The notes: a model not told the origin generated them from the sequence alone. A stretch of 64,000 nucleotides of DNA from an uncultured Sphaerochaeta sp. (GCF_963666015.1 NZ_OY762555.1:1798001-1862000), one strand, 5' to 3'; shown: positions 8,367-17,507, counted from the stretch's first letter. Numbers and translations are program-made.

Positions 8367-9335
8367 ATGAAAAGAATGCTGCTCGCATTGCTTATCCTTA
8401 CAACCATCACCTTCTCTGCATTTGCACAAGGTGGATCAGAACAGGCTACATATCCAACCAAGCCTATCACCATTACCATCCCTGTCTCCGCTGGTGGGGG
8501 AACAGACTTGCTCGTACGCGCTATGAGTGCTCCACTCAAGGACATCCTTGGCGAAACGGTTAACGTAGTCAACAAACCAGGCGCTGGTGGTGCAATTGGA
8601 TTTGCAGCAGGTGCTTCGGACAAGAACGACGGATATAGTGTCACATCGATGCTTGCCGAGCTCATTACCGTCACCCAGGTTGCCGATGTGAATTTCTCAT
8701 ACGAGAGTTTCATTCCCGTTTGCAACGTTAATAGTGAGTATGCAACGCTGACAGTACGTGCAGATGCTCCATATGACACAGTAGAAGAGTTTGTTGCCTA
8801 TGCAAAAGCTCATCCAGGTGAGGTATCCATTGGAAACAGTGGTGTTGGTGGTATCTGGCACTTTATTGCAGCTGCAACCGCAGACAGTATGGGTATTGAA
8901 GTGAACCACGTACCGTTCGAAGGTGGTGGCACCGCTGTAACAGCTTTGGCTGGTGGTCACGTCGATGCAGTTCCCGTAACTCCGCAGGAAGTAGATGTGC
9001 AGGTCAAGGCAGGCAGGGCAAAGGTACTTGCAGTACTCGCTCCCAATCGTCATCCTTCCCTTCCTAATGTACCTACAGCCAGCGAACTCGGCTATGAAGA
9101 CCTGGTTTTCACCATTTTCCGTGGCTTTGGTGTACCCCTCGGAACTCCTGATGCTGTCGTAAAGACGCTCAGCGATGCTTTCGAGCAAGCGCTCAACACC
9201 CCAGAAATCACCAAGTTCATGGAAGAGAAGCATTACACCAAAGACTTCAAGACTGGTGCAGATTTTGGAGCACAGATGGCTCGAGAAGAAGCCGTTTATG
9301 CAAAAATGGCTACTCAGCTTGGCCTAAAGAAATAA
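8367..9335 (+). CDS. TTT transporter solute-binding protein, TctC family
   Basis: Periplasmic binding protein of a tripartite tricarboxylate transporter (TctC/Bug family). Signal peptide at residues 1-21, ending ...AFAQG; the mature start YPTKPITITIPVSAGGGTD is the family hallmark. Later motifs include KPGAGGAIG and the conserved HVDAVPVTPQEV region. Length (322 aa) is normal. GGAGG precedes the ATG by 8 nt. It is first in an operon with tctB and tctA and is probably the most abundant product, as a hairpin follows it. Ligand is probably a carboxylate; Bug proteins bind many, so unassigned. Confidence 0.93.
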   Translation: MKRMLLALLILTTITFSAFAQGGSEQATYPTKPITITIPVSAGGGTDLLVRAMSAPLKDILGETVNVVNKPGAGGAIGFAAGASDKNDGYSVTSMLAELITVTQVADVNFSYESFIPVCNVNSEYATLTVRADAPYDTVEEFVAYAKAHPGEVSIGNSGVGGIWHFIAAATADSMGIEVNHVPFEGGGTAVTALAGGHVDAVPVTPQEVDVQVKAGRAKVLAVLAPNRHPSLPNVPTASELGYEDLVFTIFRGFGVPLGTPDAVVKTLSDAFEQALNTPEITKFMEEKHYTKDFKTGADFGAQMAREEAVYAKMATQLGLKK

Positions 9336-9351
9336 TAAGGCAAAACGCAAG

Positions 9352-9377
9352 GGGGGTATGCCTTTGGGGATACCCCC
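9352..9377 (+). terminator. Intercistronic hairpin between tctC and tctB
   Basis: Perfect 8-bp stem GGGGGTAT / ATACCCCC with a 10-nt loop, followed by a loosely T-rich stretch. It likely stabilises tctC mRNA or partially terminates, giving more binding protein than permease. Confidence 0.6.
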
Positions 9378-9402
9378 TCTTATTTGTCTAACGGAGTCAA
9401 CT

Positions 9403-9855
9403 ATGGTTAAAGTTAGTCGGATTTTTTCCTCAATCATGATTCTTCTTGGAATCTACGTAATCAGTGTTGCCAGTCAATTTCCCCCTGGAACAAATGGGGT
9501 CCTTGGTCCTGGTTTCTTTCCAATTTTGCTAGGAATATTATTGATTGCCCTTTCTATTCTCCAATTGGTAACGAGCCGAAAAGAGCCAAGAGAAGAGAAC
9601 ACATCTTCTTCTGCAGACCCTCAGGCTACAAGACGCGTCATCATTTCGTGCTTGGTAGTTATCGCTTATATGATCCTTATTAACATTGTAGGGTTCCTTG
9701 TTGCTACCCCAATCTTTCTCTTTACCATCATGTGGTTCTTTTCAGTCAGAAAAAAATCAATCTTGTTTACTACGAGTCTCGTAACCACAGGATTGCTGTA
9801 CTTCATATTCTTACAATTCTTGTCAGTAAGTCTTCCTACTGGCATGTTCTATTAA
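9403..9855 (+). CDS. TTT transporter small membrane subunit, TctB family
   Basis: Small permease of the tripartite tricarboxylate transporter, 150 aa with four hydrophobic helices. The GTNGVLGPGFFPILLGILL stretch is the typical TctB N-terminal signature (G..GPGFFP). ATG 9403 is chosen with GGAG upstream; the longer frame back to 9358 would run through the intercistronic hairpin. It ends 9 nt before tctA. Confidence 0.9.
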   Translation: MVKVSRIFSSIMILLGIYVISVASQFPPGTNGVLGPGFFPILLGILLIALSILQLVTSRKEPREENTSSSADPQATRRVIISCLVVIAYMILINIVGFLVATPIFLFTIMWFFSVRKKSILFTTSLVTTGLLYFIFLQFLSVSLPTGMFY

Positions 9856-9864
9856 GGAGTCACT

Positions 9865-11355
9865 ATGTTCGTAGAAATCCTACTTAATGTATTCTCCTGG
9901 GATATTATGCTTGCATTAGTCGGTGGTGTCATTGCAGGTATTGCCATTGGCGCAATGCCCGGGCTCACATCAACCATGGGCATAGCCCTCCTCATGCCCC
10001 TAACCTTCAAATTTGAACCACATGTCGGCATGATGCTTCTCATCGGTGAATTTGTTGGAGGCATCTATGGTGGTTCCATTACCGCAATCCTAATCAACAC
10101 CCCAGGAACCAGTTCAGCAGCGGCAACGACCTTGGACGGCTACCCCATGACCCGACGGGGAGAAGCTGGCAGAGCTCTCGGTATATCTACCATTTCCTCG
10201 GCAACGGGAGGCATGATCAGCGGCCTGATGCTTGTATTCATTGCACCAACACTCGCCAGCATGGCTCTGAAATTCAGTGCACCTGAAACCTTTGCACTTG
10301 CCTTTTTCGGTATCAGCATCATTTCAAGCATTAGTGGCAATTCACTGGTCAAGGGACTCATCTCTGGACTTCTGGGATTAATGATCTCCCTAATCGGCAT
10401 GGACAACATCTCAGGATTCTCACGCTTTACCTTTGGCTCAATTTTTCTTATGAATGGACTCTCATTCATACCGGTCCTTGTTGGTCTCTTTGCCATGAGC
10501 CAATGCTTACAGAGTATAGAAGAGTTGCTTGTAGTGAATGCAATAGACACCAAAGACCTCAAGCGTGCCAAAATCTCGATGAAAGATTTCTTAACTATTT
10601 TCCCAACTGCTGTTCGAGCTGGGATAACCGGCACCTTGATCGGCATAATACCTGGCGCCGGCGGAGATATCAGTGCATTTGTCTCTTATGACATTGAAAA
10701 AAGGTTCTCCAAGCATCCTGATCTTTTCGGGACAGGAATTCCTGAAGGAATAGCTGCTCCAGAGGCATCGAACAATGGTACAACCGGTGGAGCTCTTATC
10801 CCACTGCTTACCCTCGGAATCCCTGGGGATTCCAACACTGCAGTAATGCTGGGAGCACTGATGATGCACAATCTCACCCCTGGTCCCCAGTTGTTCATTG
10901 AGCATGCATTGACAGTAAATACTCTGTTTGCAGGATTCTTTATTGCAAACTTGGTAATGATGATTCTTGGTCTGAGCAATGTGAAGCATTTCGTAAAGAT
11001 CGTAAACATACCGAAACAAATACTTGTTCCCATCGTCATGGTACTTTGTGTAATCGGATCGTTTGCAATCAATTCCAACTTCAATGATGTGATCGTGATG
11101 TTCATTGCAGGGCTTGTAGGGTACGTACTCAGCAAGGGAGGATTCCCTCTCTCCCCCATCGTGCTTGCTCTTATTCTCGGCCCGATGGCTGAGAGCAACT
11201 TCAGAAGAAGTCTTGTGATGAGCCATGGCAATTACTCTATCTTCTTCACTCGTCCGATCGCAGCAACATTCATTGCAATTGCACTGCTCTCCTTGTTCCT
11301 CCCCATCTTCAAATCCCTATGGGTCAACCATAGGAAGAAGGGGACTGATGCATGA
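9865..11355 (+). CDS. TTT transporter large membrane subunit, TctA family
   Basis: Main permease (496 aa, normal length) with about 11-12 transmembrane helices. Family motifs: GAMPGLTSTMGIALLMPLTF near residue 30, INTPGTSSAAATTLDGYP near 78, and IPGAGGDISAFVSYDIEKR in the second half, whose repeat reflects internal duplication. AAGGAG precedes the ATG. The stop overlaps the following dehydrogenase (ATGA), tying import to catabolism. Confidence 0.94.
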   Translation: MFVEILLNVFSWDIMLALVGGVIAGIAIGAMPGLTSTMGIALLMPLTFKFEPHVGMMLLIGEFVGGIYGGSITAILINTPGTSSAAATTLDGYPMTRRGEAGRALGISTISSATGGMISGLMLVFIAPTLASMALKFSAPETFALAFFGISIISSISGNSLVKGLISGLLGLMISLIGMDNISGFSRFTFGSIFLMNGLSFIPVLVGLFAMSQCLQSIEELLVVNAIDTKDLKRAKISMKDFLTIFPTAVRAGITGTLIGIIPGAGGDISAFVSYDIEKRFSKHPDLFGTGIPEGIAAPEASNNGTTGGALIPLLTLGIPGDSNTAVMLGALMMHNLTPGPQLFIEHALTVNTLFAGFFIANLVMMILGLSNVKHFVKIVNIPKQILVPIVMVLCVIGSFAINSNFNDVIVMFIAGLVGYVLSKGGFPLSPIVLALILGPMAESNFRRSLVMSHGNYSIFFTRPIAATFIAIALLSLFLPIFKSLWVNHRKKGTDA

Positions 11356-12317
11356 GAAAAGTGCTAGGATTCTCCCATAATTTCCCCCTGGAGGCAGTAT
11401 CAGAAAAGCTACAGAATTTTGAGATTCTGATGCCGTCCTCCTCACTCGGAATATTCAGTGACAAAGAACTTGAGACTATCTTGCCAAACGTTGATGGCTT
11501 CATTTGCATCGCTGATACTCCGTTTGGAAAACATGAGTTCGCCAATGCACCAAGGCTCGCATGCTTGGGCAACCTAGGGTCAGGCTTCAACAACATCGAT
11601 GTTGTTGAAGCTACAGAGCGTTCAATCCCGGTGTTGAATACACCACAAGCGGTGGTCAATCCAACTGCAGAGAATACCCTTTCCCTCATTCTAGGGCTCA
11701 CAAGGGGGACAGTCAGATACGACCGGGCCCTCCGAGAGACAGGAATCTGCCCAAAGGAGCTTCTCAGTTTTGCAGACATGACCCTGGAAGGGAAAACACT
11801 TGGGATTGTAGGATATGGAAGGATTGGCAGACGAGTAGGCATGTTGGCAAGAGCCTTTGGTATGCACGTAATCCACACAGACTCGCATAGTCCAGATTCA
11901 CTTACGCTTGAAGACCTTCTTAAACAATCAGATGTAGTGAGTCTACACCTGCCCTATAGGACGGAGAACCATCATCTCATCAATGAACGTACACTTTCAT
12001 TGATGAAACCCACTGCCTATTTGGTGAATGTCTCTCGGGGGCCAATAGTAAAGGAAGAGGCTCTGGTACATGCTCTTCGCAACAACCTGATCAAGGGAGC
12101 TGGCCTTGATGTGCACGAGAATGAGCCATTTGTATCTGAAGAAGTACGATCACTTTCCAACGTGGTCATCACCCCGCATATTTCAACAAACCTTGCAGAA
12201 ATCCGCTTTTCAATGCTTGCAGAGTTATTGGAGGGAATGAACACAATATTCTCCTCTGGCAAGCTTCCAAAGAATACGGTCAATTCTCAAGAATTATCAA
12301 CAAGAAGGAGCCAATAA
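11352..12317 (+). CDS. D-2-hydroxyacid dehydrogenase, NAD-dependent (SerA-like family)
   Basis: Reversibly oxidises a D-2-hydroxyacid to a 2-ketoacid with NAD(P). The Rossmann motif GIVGYGRIGRRVG is near residue 154. The catalytic set is visible: Arg in NVSRGPIVKEEAL, Glu in DVHENEP, His in ITPHIS. At 321 aa it lacks the C-terminal ACT domain of true serine-pathway SerA. It overlaps tctA by 4 nt and the next gene by 1 nt. Context suggests it processes the imported acid; the substrate is unknown. Confidence 0.88.
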   Translation: MRKVLGFSHNFPLEAVSEKLQNFEILMPSSSLGIFSDKELETILPNVDGFICIADTPFGKHEFANAPRLACLGNLGSGFNNIDVVEATERSIPVLNTPQAVVNPTAENTLSLILGLTRGTVRYDRALRETGICPKELLSFADMTLEGKTLGIVGYGRIGRRVGMLARAFGMHVIHTDSHSPDSLTLEDLLKQSDVVSLHLPYRTENHHLINERTLSLMKPTAYLVNVSRGPIVKEEALVHALRNNLIKGAGLDVHENEPFVSEEVRSLSNVVITPHISTNLAEIRFSMLAELLEGMNTIFSSGKLPKNTVNSQELSTRRSQ

Positions 12318-13252
12318 TGATTGACCTGAAGACATATTTCTCACTCGGTATCAGTGTGGGATTGCTTTACCCTGAAGCACAAACAAGTGAACAAAGACAT
12401 CTCAGTGCCTTTACCAAGACAGCACAACTCGCAGGATATGAGACCCTGGAAACATTTCTTTCCAACGATTCAGCCATCCGTAAGGCAGAGATCTCCATTG
12501 CAAAAGAAGAAGGCAAGATTATCAACTATAATTTCCCAGCTGATTTCCAATTGGGAGGAGAGTTTGACCCGAGCAGCAAGAACCCTGCATATCGAAAGAA
12601 AGCTTTAGACTTGGCAAAAAAACATGTCGACTATGCACAGGAAGCGGGATCAAAGGTCATCGGCATGACTAGTGGCATTGACCACGGCGAAGAGAACCGT
12701 ACAGAATCGATGGAGTATTTTACTGAGTACATGGATAGCCTTTCCACATATGCTAAGCAAGCAGGCATTGTCTTGACGCTGGAACCTGTTGAACGAGGTA
12801 TTTTCAAGAACTTGTTACTCGGCCCCACTGCCGACATCTGTGCATTTATTCAGAAGATGCATCAGATGGGACATGACAATGTTGCCGTATTATTTGACAC
12901 CGCCCATATGCCTTTGATGCAGGAAGATCCAATCGAATCTGTTCGACTGGCACATACCGTTGGCATTGGACATGTTCACATCGGCAATGCCATTCTCAGC
13001 AATGATAAAAACCCACTTTATGGACATTGTCATGCTCCAATTGGAATTATGGAAGGAGAATATGATTGGATGGATGTCTCACGGTTCTTTAGAGAACTCA
13101 TTGATCTAGGATATTTGAATTCTCAACCAACTCAAGAGAAAAAATGTATTTCCTTGGAGATGGCCCCCTATGCAGGCATTTCCCCTGAGCTCTCCGCTGC
13201 CGTGGCCTATGAGAAAGTCCAGTATGCTTGGAACCGAGCAATCGAGGTATAA
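12317..13252 (+). CDS. Sugar phosphate isomerase/epimerase-like TIM-barrel protein
   Basis: AP-endonuclease-2 superfamily TIM barrel (xylose-isomerase-like), 311 aa. Metal-ligand positions are visible in TLEPVERG (Glu near residue 156), LFDTAHMPL, VHIGNAI and the C-terminal ISLEMAPY. These proteins isomerise or epimerise sugars, keto acids or inositols, so the reaction cannot be read from sequence. AAGGAG precedes the ATG. It shares one base with the upstream stop, within the TctCBA operon. Confidence 0.82.
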   Translation: MIDLKTYFSLGISVGLLYPEAQTSEQRHLSAFTKTAQLAGYETLETFLSNDSAIRKAEISIAKEEGKIINYNFPADFQLGGEFDPSSKNPAYRKKALDLAKKHVDYAQEAGSKVIGMTSGIDHGEENRTESMEYFTEYMDSLSTYAKQAGIVLTLEPVERGIFKNLLLGPTADICAFIQKMHQMGHDNVAVLFDTAHMPLMQEDPIESVRLAHTVGIGHVHIGNAILSNDKNPLYGHCHAPIGIMEGEYDWMDVSRFFRELIDLGYLNSQPTQEKKCISLEMAPYAGISPELSAAVAYEKVQYAWNRAIEV

Positions 13253-13253
13253 A

Positions 13254-13913
13254 ATGAAACAGATAGCACTTATTCACACGGTTGCAAGTGTGCATGCAAC
13301 CTTTGCCGAACAACTCAGGAGAGTAATCGATGAAGAAGTTCTCATCCATAATATCTTGGATGACTTCCTTGCAACCGACCCGAATGCAACAGGAATCTTC
13401 TCAGAGACAAATGAGAAACGTCTTCGTAATGATATTGAAAACGCAGTTCTCTCTGGTTGTGATGTCGTGGTTACCACTTGCTCAACCCTTTCGCCCCATG
13501 TAGAGCGTATGAGAGATCAGTTTGCCACGAAGATCATCACCATTGATGAAGCTATGGCAGAGAGAGCCATTGAACTAGGCTCTGTTGTTACCGTGCTTGC
13601 AACGGCAAACTCTACAGTAGGCCCTACAGTGAACAAGCTTCAGAAGACAGCCAAGGAACACAGCAAACCACTCACCGTTGAGGCCTTTGTTTGTACAGAA
13701 GCAATGGATGCACTGCGAAGTGGAGATACAGAAAGGCATAATCAACTTGTGGTTGAGCTTGCTGACAAGGCAAGAGGGAGTGAAGTCTGCGTACTTGCAC
13801 AAGCTTCCATGGCTCATTTGCAAGATAGTATTGAGCACAAGCTTGGAATACCGGTGCTATCGAGCCCTCCTCTGTGTATGCAGCAAGTTGCCCGCTATAT
13901 CTCATCGTTGTAG
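13254..13913 (+). CDS. Aspartate/glutamate racemase-family protein
   Basis: Asp/Glu/hydantoin racemase superfamily, 219 aa. The two cysteines expected on either side of the active site are visible as TTCSTLSP (near residue 77) and FVCTEAMDA (near 144); a third lies in EVCVLAQASM. The family includes racemases, arylmalonate decarboxylases and maleate isomerases, all cofactor-free and acting on acids. ATG 13254 is chosen because it lies 2 nt after the isomerase stop, with GAGG upstream. It is the last gene of the cluster. Confidence 0.8.
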   Translation: MKQIALIHTVASVHATFAEQLRRVIDEEVLIHNILDDFLATDPNATGIFSETNEKRLRNDIENAVLSGCDVVVTTCSTLSPHVERMRDQFATKIITIDEAMAERAIELGSVVTVLATANSTVGPTVNKLQKTAKEHSKPLTVEAFVCTEAMDALRSGDTERHNQLVVELADKARGSEVCVLAQASMAHLQDSIEHKLGIPVLSSPPLCMQQVARYISSL

Positions 13914-13951
13914 CAATTCACCAATCGCTAAACATAATCATTGACTAATGC

Positions 13952-14042
13952 CCCTGAAGAAAGCCTGCAATCGCACTATCGGTATCATGTACGTTCACTG
14001 GATAGTGCCTATTGCAGTTACATACAATGATCTTCTTCAGGG
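13952..14042 (+). ncRNA. Long nested stem-loop in the intergenic region (possible structured RNA or 3'-UTR)
   Basis: Three collinear perfect stems fold this 91-nt segment: CCCTGAAGAA/TTCTTCAGGG (10 bp), CTGCAAT/ATTGCAG (7 bp) and GCACTATC/GATAGTGC (8 bp), with an approximately 20-nt apical loop and an asymmetric 3 versus 15 nt internal loop. It starts 38 nt after the racemase-like stop. No proper U-run follows, so it is not a standard terminator. Expression is unknown. Confidence 0.4.
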
Positions 14043-14507
14043 AGCTTTTCTCCGTTTATGGTTACGAAGCAAATTATTAGGAATTTGCAACGCAAACCTT
14101 TTTTCCTTCTTGCAATAGCATCTCAATTTCCAAAACACAGACAAGATAGAACATAATTTAAAGAAAACACCTATTCGGATGAGCTTACTGAAGGTTCCGA
14201 ATCAATAGCCCAAAAAAGTATCTACATTAAGAACAGATGGCTACCCATCATTGACTGATTGTTAATGAAACATGTTCTTTAAGGTTTCTCACCATTCTTT
14301 GTCTTTCTGACGAATCAATCCTTTCAAGGTTATGCCTCTTCCACCTAACAGCTGGAAGAGGCTGAATATGAGGAACACTGAAACAGGACCAGTCAGGATG
14401 TCCTTCTTTAAAACCAATGAGAAATTACTTATCAAGATAGCTCTTTTGATTCTATGTGGGTAGCAATGGTATGCTCTGCATGTTGTGAAGTAGAAAACTA
14501 ATCGATA
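14043..14507. other. Non-coding stretch with further hairpins
   Basis: No credible ORF. Two perfect stems stand out: GCAAATT/AATTTGC with a 6-nt loop at 14069-14088, and GCCTCTTCCA/TGGAAGAGGC with a 9-nt loop at 14334-14362. A weaker ATTCGG/CCGAAT pair lies at 14173-14202. Together with 13952-14042 the whole 775-bp gap 13914-14688 separates the TTT and TRAP clusters. Confidence 0.4.
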
Positions 14508-14519
14508 ATAGTATACAAT
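14508..14519. promoter_or_regulatory. Candidate GntR/FCD operator before the TRAP cluster
   Basis: ATAGTATACAAT is the exact reverse complement of the 12-mer in the tctC promoter at 8294-8305. The following 100 bp is strongly AT-rich, as expected for a promoter, and leads to dctP. Confidence 0.45.
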
Positions 14520-14688
14520 TTATATTTCATTTTATATCATATAATTTCTTATTTTGTATATATTAATGTAGTCTAATCTGAACTATCAATTAGTTTATGC
14601 AATTAATTCTTGCAAATTGGATACAAGCATGCTAGCATCTCAATTAACAAATAAAATACATTTGTACCAATTTCTATCGGAGGATTGT

Positions 14689-15681
14689 ATGAAGAAACTC
14701 GCTATGTTCTTACTTATTGCAGTCGTACTGCTCCCCTCTGCTTTTGCACAAGGTGGCGAAGAGAAAGCAGCTGGAGCTAAGTCCTATACGGTGAACGTTG
14801 CCTCGGCATTTGCACCAGAAGGACCTATTCATGAAGTAATCACCAATTTCAAGAAACAGGTTGAGTCCGAAAGTGATGGCAGGATCAAGGTCGTCATCCA
14901 TTCCAGCGGCTCACTTGGTGGGGAAAGAGAGATCGTTGAAGGCCTCTCTGCAGGTACCATTGAGATGGGTGCACAGGGAATCATGGACCTCACCCTGTAT
15001 GCTCCACAGTTCACCGTCTTTGAAGAACCGTTCGTTATCCGTGACCTCGACCACCTGAACAAGTTCTGGAACACCATTGGTGTTGATTTGAATAACCAGG
15101 CAAGTGAGAAAACCGGAATCATCACCGCAGGGTACATGATTCGCGGAGCACGTATGATTACGGCAAACAAAGCTATTGAATCCCCAGAGGATCTGAAGGG
15201 ATTGAAGTTCAGACTTCCTTCCATGCCTGTCCGCATCAAGGTGTTCGAAGCTATGGGAGCCATTCCAACCGTTGTCGACTTCCCTGAGGTATATATGGCA
15301 CTGAAGACCGGTACGGTCGATGCACAGGAGAACCCACCTGAGACCATCTATAGCTACAAGTACTACGAGGCACAGGATTACTTGATCCTCTCCCGCCACG
15401 TATGGTCAACTGCTCGCTACCAGATTTCCAAGAAGTGGTTCGACAAACTTTCTACAGAAGACCAGGCTTTGATCCTCAAGGCATGGACTGATGCTTCCGA
15501 GAAAGTGCGCGCCGAAGTTCCCGATCCAGATGCTGTGTACATTGAGAAACTCAAGGAAGCTGGCATGAAGGTTGTTGAGCCCAACATGGAAGAGTTCCGC
15601 AAACTTTCAGACCCTGTCATGGCTGAATTCGATGACTCAATGTGGCTGGCCGGACTCCGTCAGGAGATCATGGCACTGTAA
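14689..15681 (+). CDS. TRAP transporter solute-binding protein, DctP family
   Basis: Periplasmic receptor of a TRAP (tripartite ATP-independent) transporter, 330 aa. Signal peptide at about residues 1-20, ending SAFAQG. The family's carboxylate-binding arginine region is recognisable (LKGLKFRLPSMPVRIKVFEAMG near residue 180), followed by VYMALKTGTVDAQENP. ATG 14689 follows GGAGG by 5 nt; the longer upstream frame has no Shine-Dalgarno. Ligand is probably a sugar acid or other carboxylate, in keeping with the downstream isomerase genes. Confidence 0.93.
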   Translation: MKKLAMFLLIAVVLLPSAFAQGGEEKAAGAKSYTVNVASAFAPEGPIHEVITNFKKQVESESDGRIKVVIHSSGSLGGEREIVEGLSAGTIEMGAQGIMDLTLYAPQFTVFEEPFVIRDLDHLNKFWNTIGVDLNNQASEKTGIITAGYMIRGARMITANKAIESPEDLKGLKFRLPSMPVRIKVFEAMGAIPTVVDFPEVYMALKTGTVDAQENPPETIYSYKYYEAQDYLILSRHVWSTARYQISKKWFDKLSTEDQALILKAWTDASEKVRAEVPDPDAVYIEKLKEAGMKVVEPNMEEFRKLSDPVMAEFDDSMWLAGLRQEIMAL

Positions 15682-15707
15682 GCTGCCTACGTTTATGAAG
15701 ACTAATT

Positions 15708-15733
15708 GGCATATGCACGGTTGTGCATATGCC
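15708..15733 (+). terminator. Intercistronic hairpin between dctP and dctQ
   Basis: Perfect 11-bp stem GGCATATGCAC / GTGCATATGCC with a GGTT loop. There is no T-run, so it is more likely an mRNA-stabilising 3' end for dctP or a pause site than a full terminator. Confidence 0.6.
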
Positions 15734-15750
15734 TCACTTATGAGGACACC

Positions 15751-16212
15751 ATGGTAAAAAAACTTGAAAAATTTCTCGATATGCTTGGAGCCATCCTGAT
15801 AGCAACACTCTTTGTTACCATCATCATCCAGGTGGCTGCACGAGTAATATTCTCTACACCGTCCACATGGACAGTAGAAGTCGGTCGTGCTCTCTTTCTC
15901 TCAATAGTATTCCTCTTGACCCCAGTTGTCTTACTCAACGGAAGCCTGATGATGATCAACTCCCTGCACGACATGACCAAAGGCAAAGGACGATTTGTCC
16001 TGGACCTCATCAATGATCTCTTTGTCGATTTCATCCTTGTAACCCTTGCACTCGGAAGCTATGAACGAACTGTTGAGACCTGGGCCATAGAGATCCCTAC
16101 CGTTGAATGGATGAAATCAGGATACCTCTATCTGGTAATGCTTATCGGAACAATATTGATGCTGGGATTCTCGCTCTATAACACTGCATCACGAATCAGG
16201 AAAGGACTGTAA
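15751..16212 (+). CDS. TRAP transporter small permease, DctQ family
   Basis: Four-helix small membrane subunit, 153 aa. Typical features are the first helix MLGAILIATLFVTIIIQVAARV and the middle motif TWTVEVGRALFLSIVFL. ATG 15751 follows GAGGA; the longer frame back to 15706 runs through the hairpin. It is followed 2 nt later by dctM. Confidence 0.9.
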   Translation: MVKKLEKFLDMLGAILIATLFVTIIIQVAARVIFSTPSTWTVEVGRALFLSIVFLLTPVVLLNGSLMMINSLHDMTKGKGRFVLDLINDLFVDFILVTLALGSYERTVETWAIEIPTVEWMKSGYLYLVMLIGTILMLGFSLYNTASRIRKGL

Positions 16213-16214
16213 CC

Positions 16215-17507
16215 ATGTTGTATGCTATTCTCACTCTCGGCTTAATCATACTCTTGGCAATGGGAATCCCTGTAGGGTTCTCTTTGTTGCTCACCGGTGC
16301 TATTGGCTATATGGTCAATATCGGCGATATCGGTGCCTGGATGGAAATGACCATCCTTCCCATGAAAATGTCGTATAGTCTGCAGAACTTCCTACTGCTC
16401 TCGATTCCCCTCTTCATACTTGCAGCAAAGGTCATGAATGGCTCGAGCATTACAAAAAAGCTCTTTGGTTTTGCAAATGTCTGTGTAGGCTGGTTGCCCG
16501 GTGGACTTGGACATGCAAATATCTTTGCAAGTTTGTTGTTCGCTGGAATGTCTGGCACTGCTACTTCTGATGCGGCTGGACTTGGCCAGATTGAAATTGA
16601 GGCAATGAAACAGAACGGATATGATGCTGACTTCAGTGCAGCTGTCACTGCTGCTTCAACTACGATAGGACCGATTTTCCCGCCCAGCGTCCCCATGGTC
16701 ATGTACTCCACGATCAGCGGGGTCTCTGTTGGAAAGTTGTTCCTTGGAGGCATCATTCCAGGTATTCTCCTGACAATTATCCTCATGGTAATGGTGTACT
16801 TCTATGCAAGGAAGAGAAACTACCCACGAGAGACCTTCCCCACCTGGGCACGTTTCTGGGATAGCTTCAAGTCAGCTATTTTCCCCATCCTTACCCCGAT
16901 CATCCTGCTCTCAGGTATTTGGAGTGGTATGTTCACCGCGACCGAAGCAGCTGCAATTGCTGCGCTCTATGCTTTGCTGGTCAGTGTCTTCATCTTCAAG
17001 GAGATGACATGGAAGCTGCTCCTGCAGATTCTGAAGGAGACTGCACGCGATACCGCCTCCATCGGCGTGGTCGTAGCTGCAGCCGCATTCTATGGTTGGG
17101 TACTTGCCCGTTCGGGTCTAACGGTTGCTTTCGCTGATTGGATTCTTGGGCTGACTTCCAACCGCATCCTGTTTATGCTGTTGGTAAACCTGTTCTTCCT
17201 GGTCATCGGTTGTTTCCTTGAGTCGATTGCAGCCATTACCATTTTTGGTCCTGTCATGCTCGCCCCGGCAATGCAGCTTGGTATTGACCCTCTCTTCTTC
17301 GGTGTTATCATGGTATTCAACCTCATGATCGGGCTGGTTACTCCTCCGTTTGGGATTGTACTGTTCATTACCGCAGACCAGGCGAAAATCAGTTTCCACA
17401 AGATGGTAAAGGCTACGATTCCCTTCCTGATACCTCTTTTGGTGATGTTGCTCTTGATGTCAATAATTCCTGGAATTGTAACAGGACTGCCAAACCTGCT
17501 TATGTGA
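16215..17507 (+). CDS. TRAP transporter large permease, DctM family
   Basis: Large (430 aa) sodium-coupled permease with about 12 hydrophobic helices. Family landmarks: GIPVGFSLLLTGAIGY at the N-terminus, the ATSDAAGLGQIEIEAM loop near residue 120, IGPIFPPSVPMVMY near 155 and LVTPPFGIVLF near the C-terminus. It completes a DctPQM set whose catabolic partners lie downstream. Confidence 0.94.
   Translation: MLYAILTLGLIILLAMGIPVGFSLLLTGAIGYMVNIGDIGAWMEMTILPMKMSYSLQNFLLLSIPLFILAAKVMNGSSITKKLFGFANVCVGWLPGGLGHANIFASLLFAGMSGTATSDAAGLGQIEIEAMKQNGYDADFSAAVTAASTTIGPIFPPSVPMVMYSTISGVSVGKLFLGGIIPGILLTIILMVMVYFYARKRNYPRETFPTWARFWDSFKSAIFPILTPIILLSGIWSGMFTATEAAAIAALYALLVSVFIFKEMTWKLLLQILKETARDTASIGVVVAAAAFYGWVLARSGLTVAFADWILGLTSNRILFMLLVNLFFLVIGCFLESIAAITIFGPVMLAPAMQLGIDPLFFGVIMVFNLMIGLVTPPFGIVLFITADQAKISFHKMVKATIPFLIPLLVMLLLMSIIPGIVTGLPNLLM

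Noticed and set aside
13952..14042. Long stem-loop considered as a tRNA or known riboswitch
   Set aside because: It has no cloverleaf, CCA end or anticodon arm and no match I know to a riboswitch core; kept only as an unassigned structured element.
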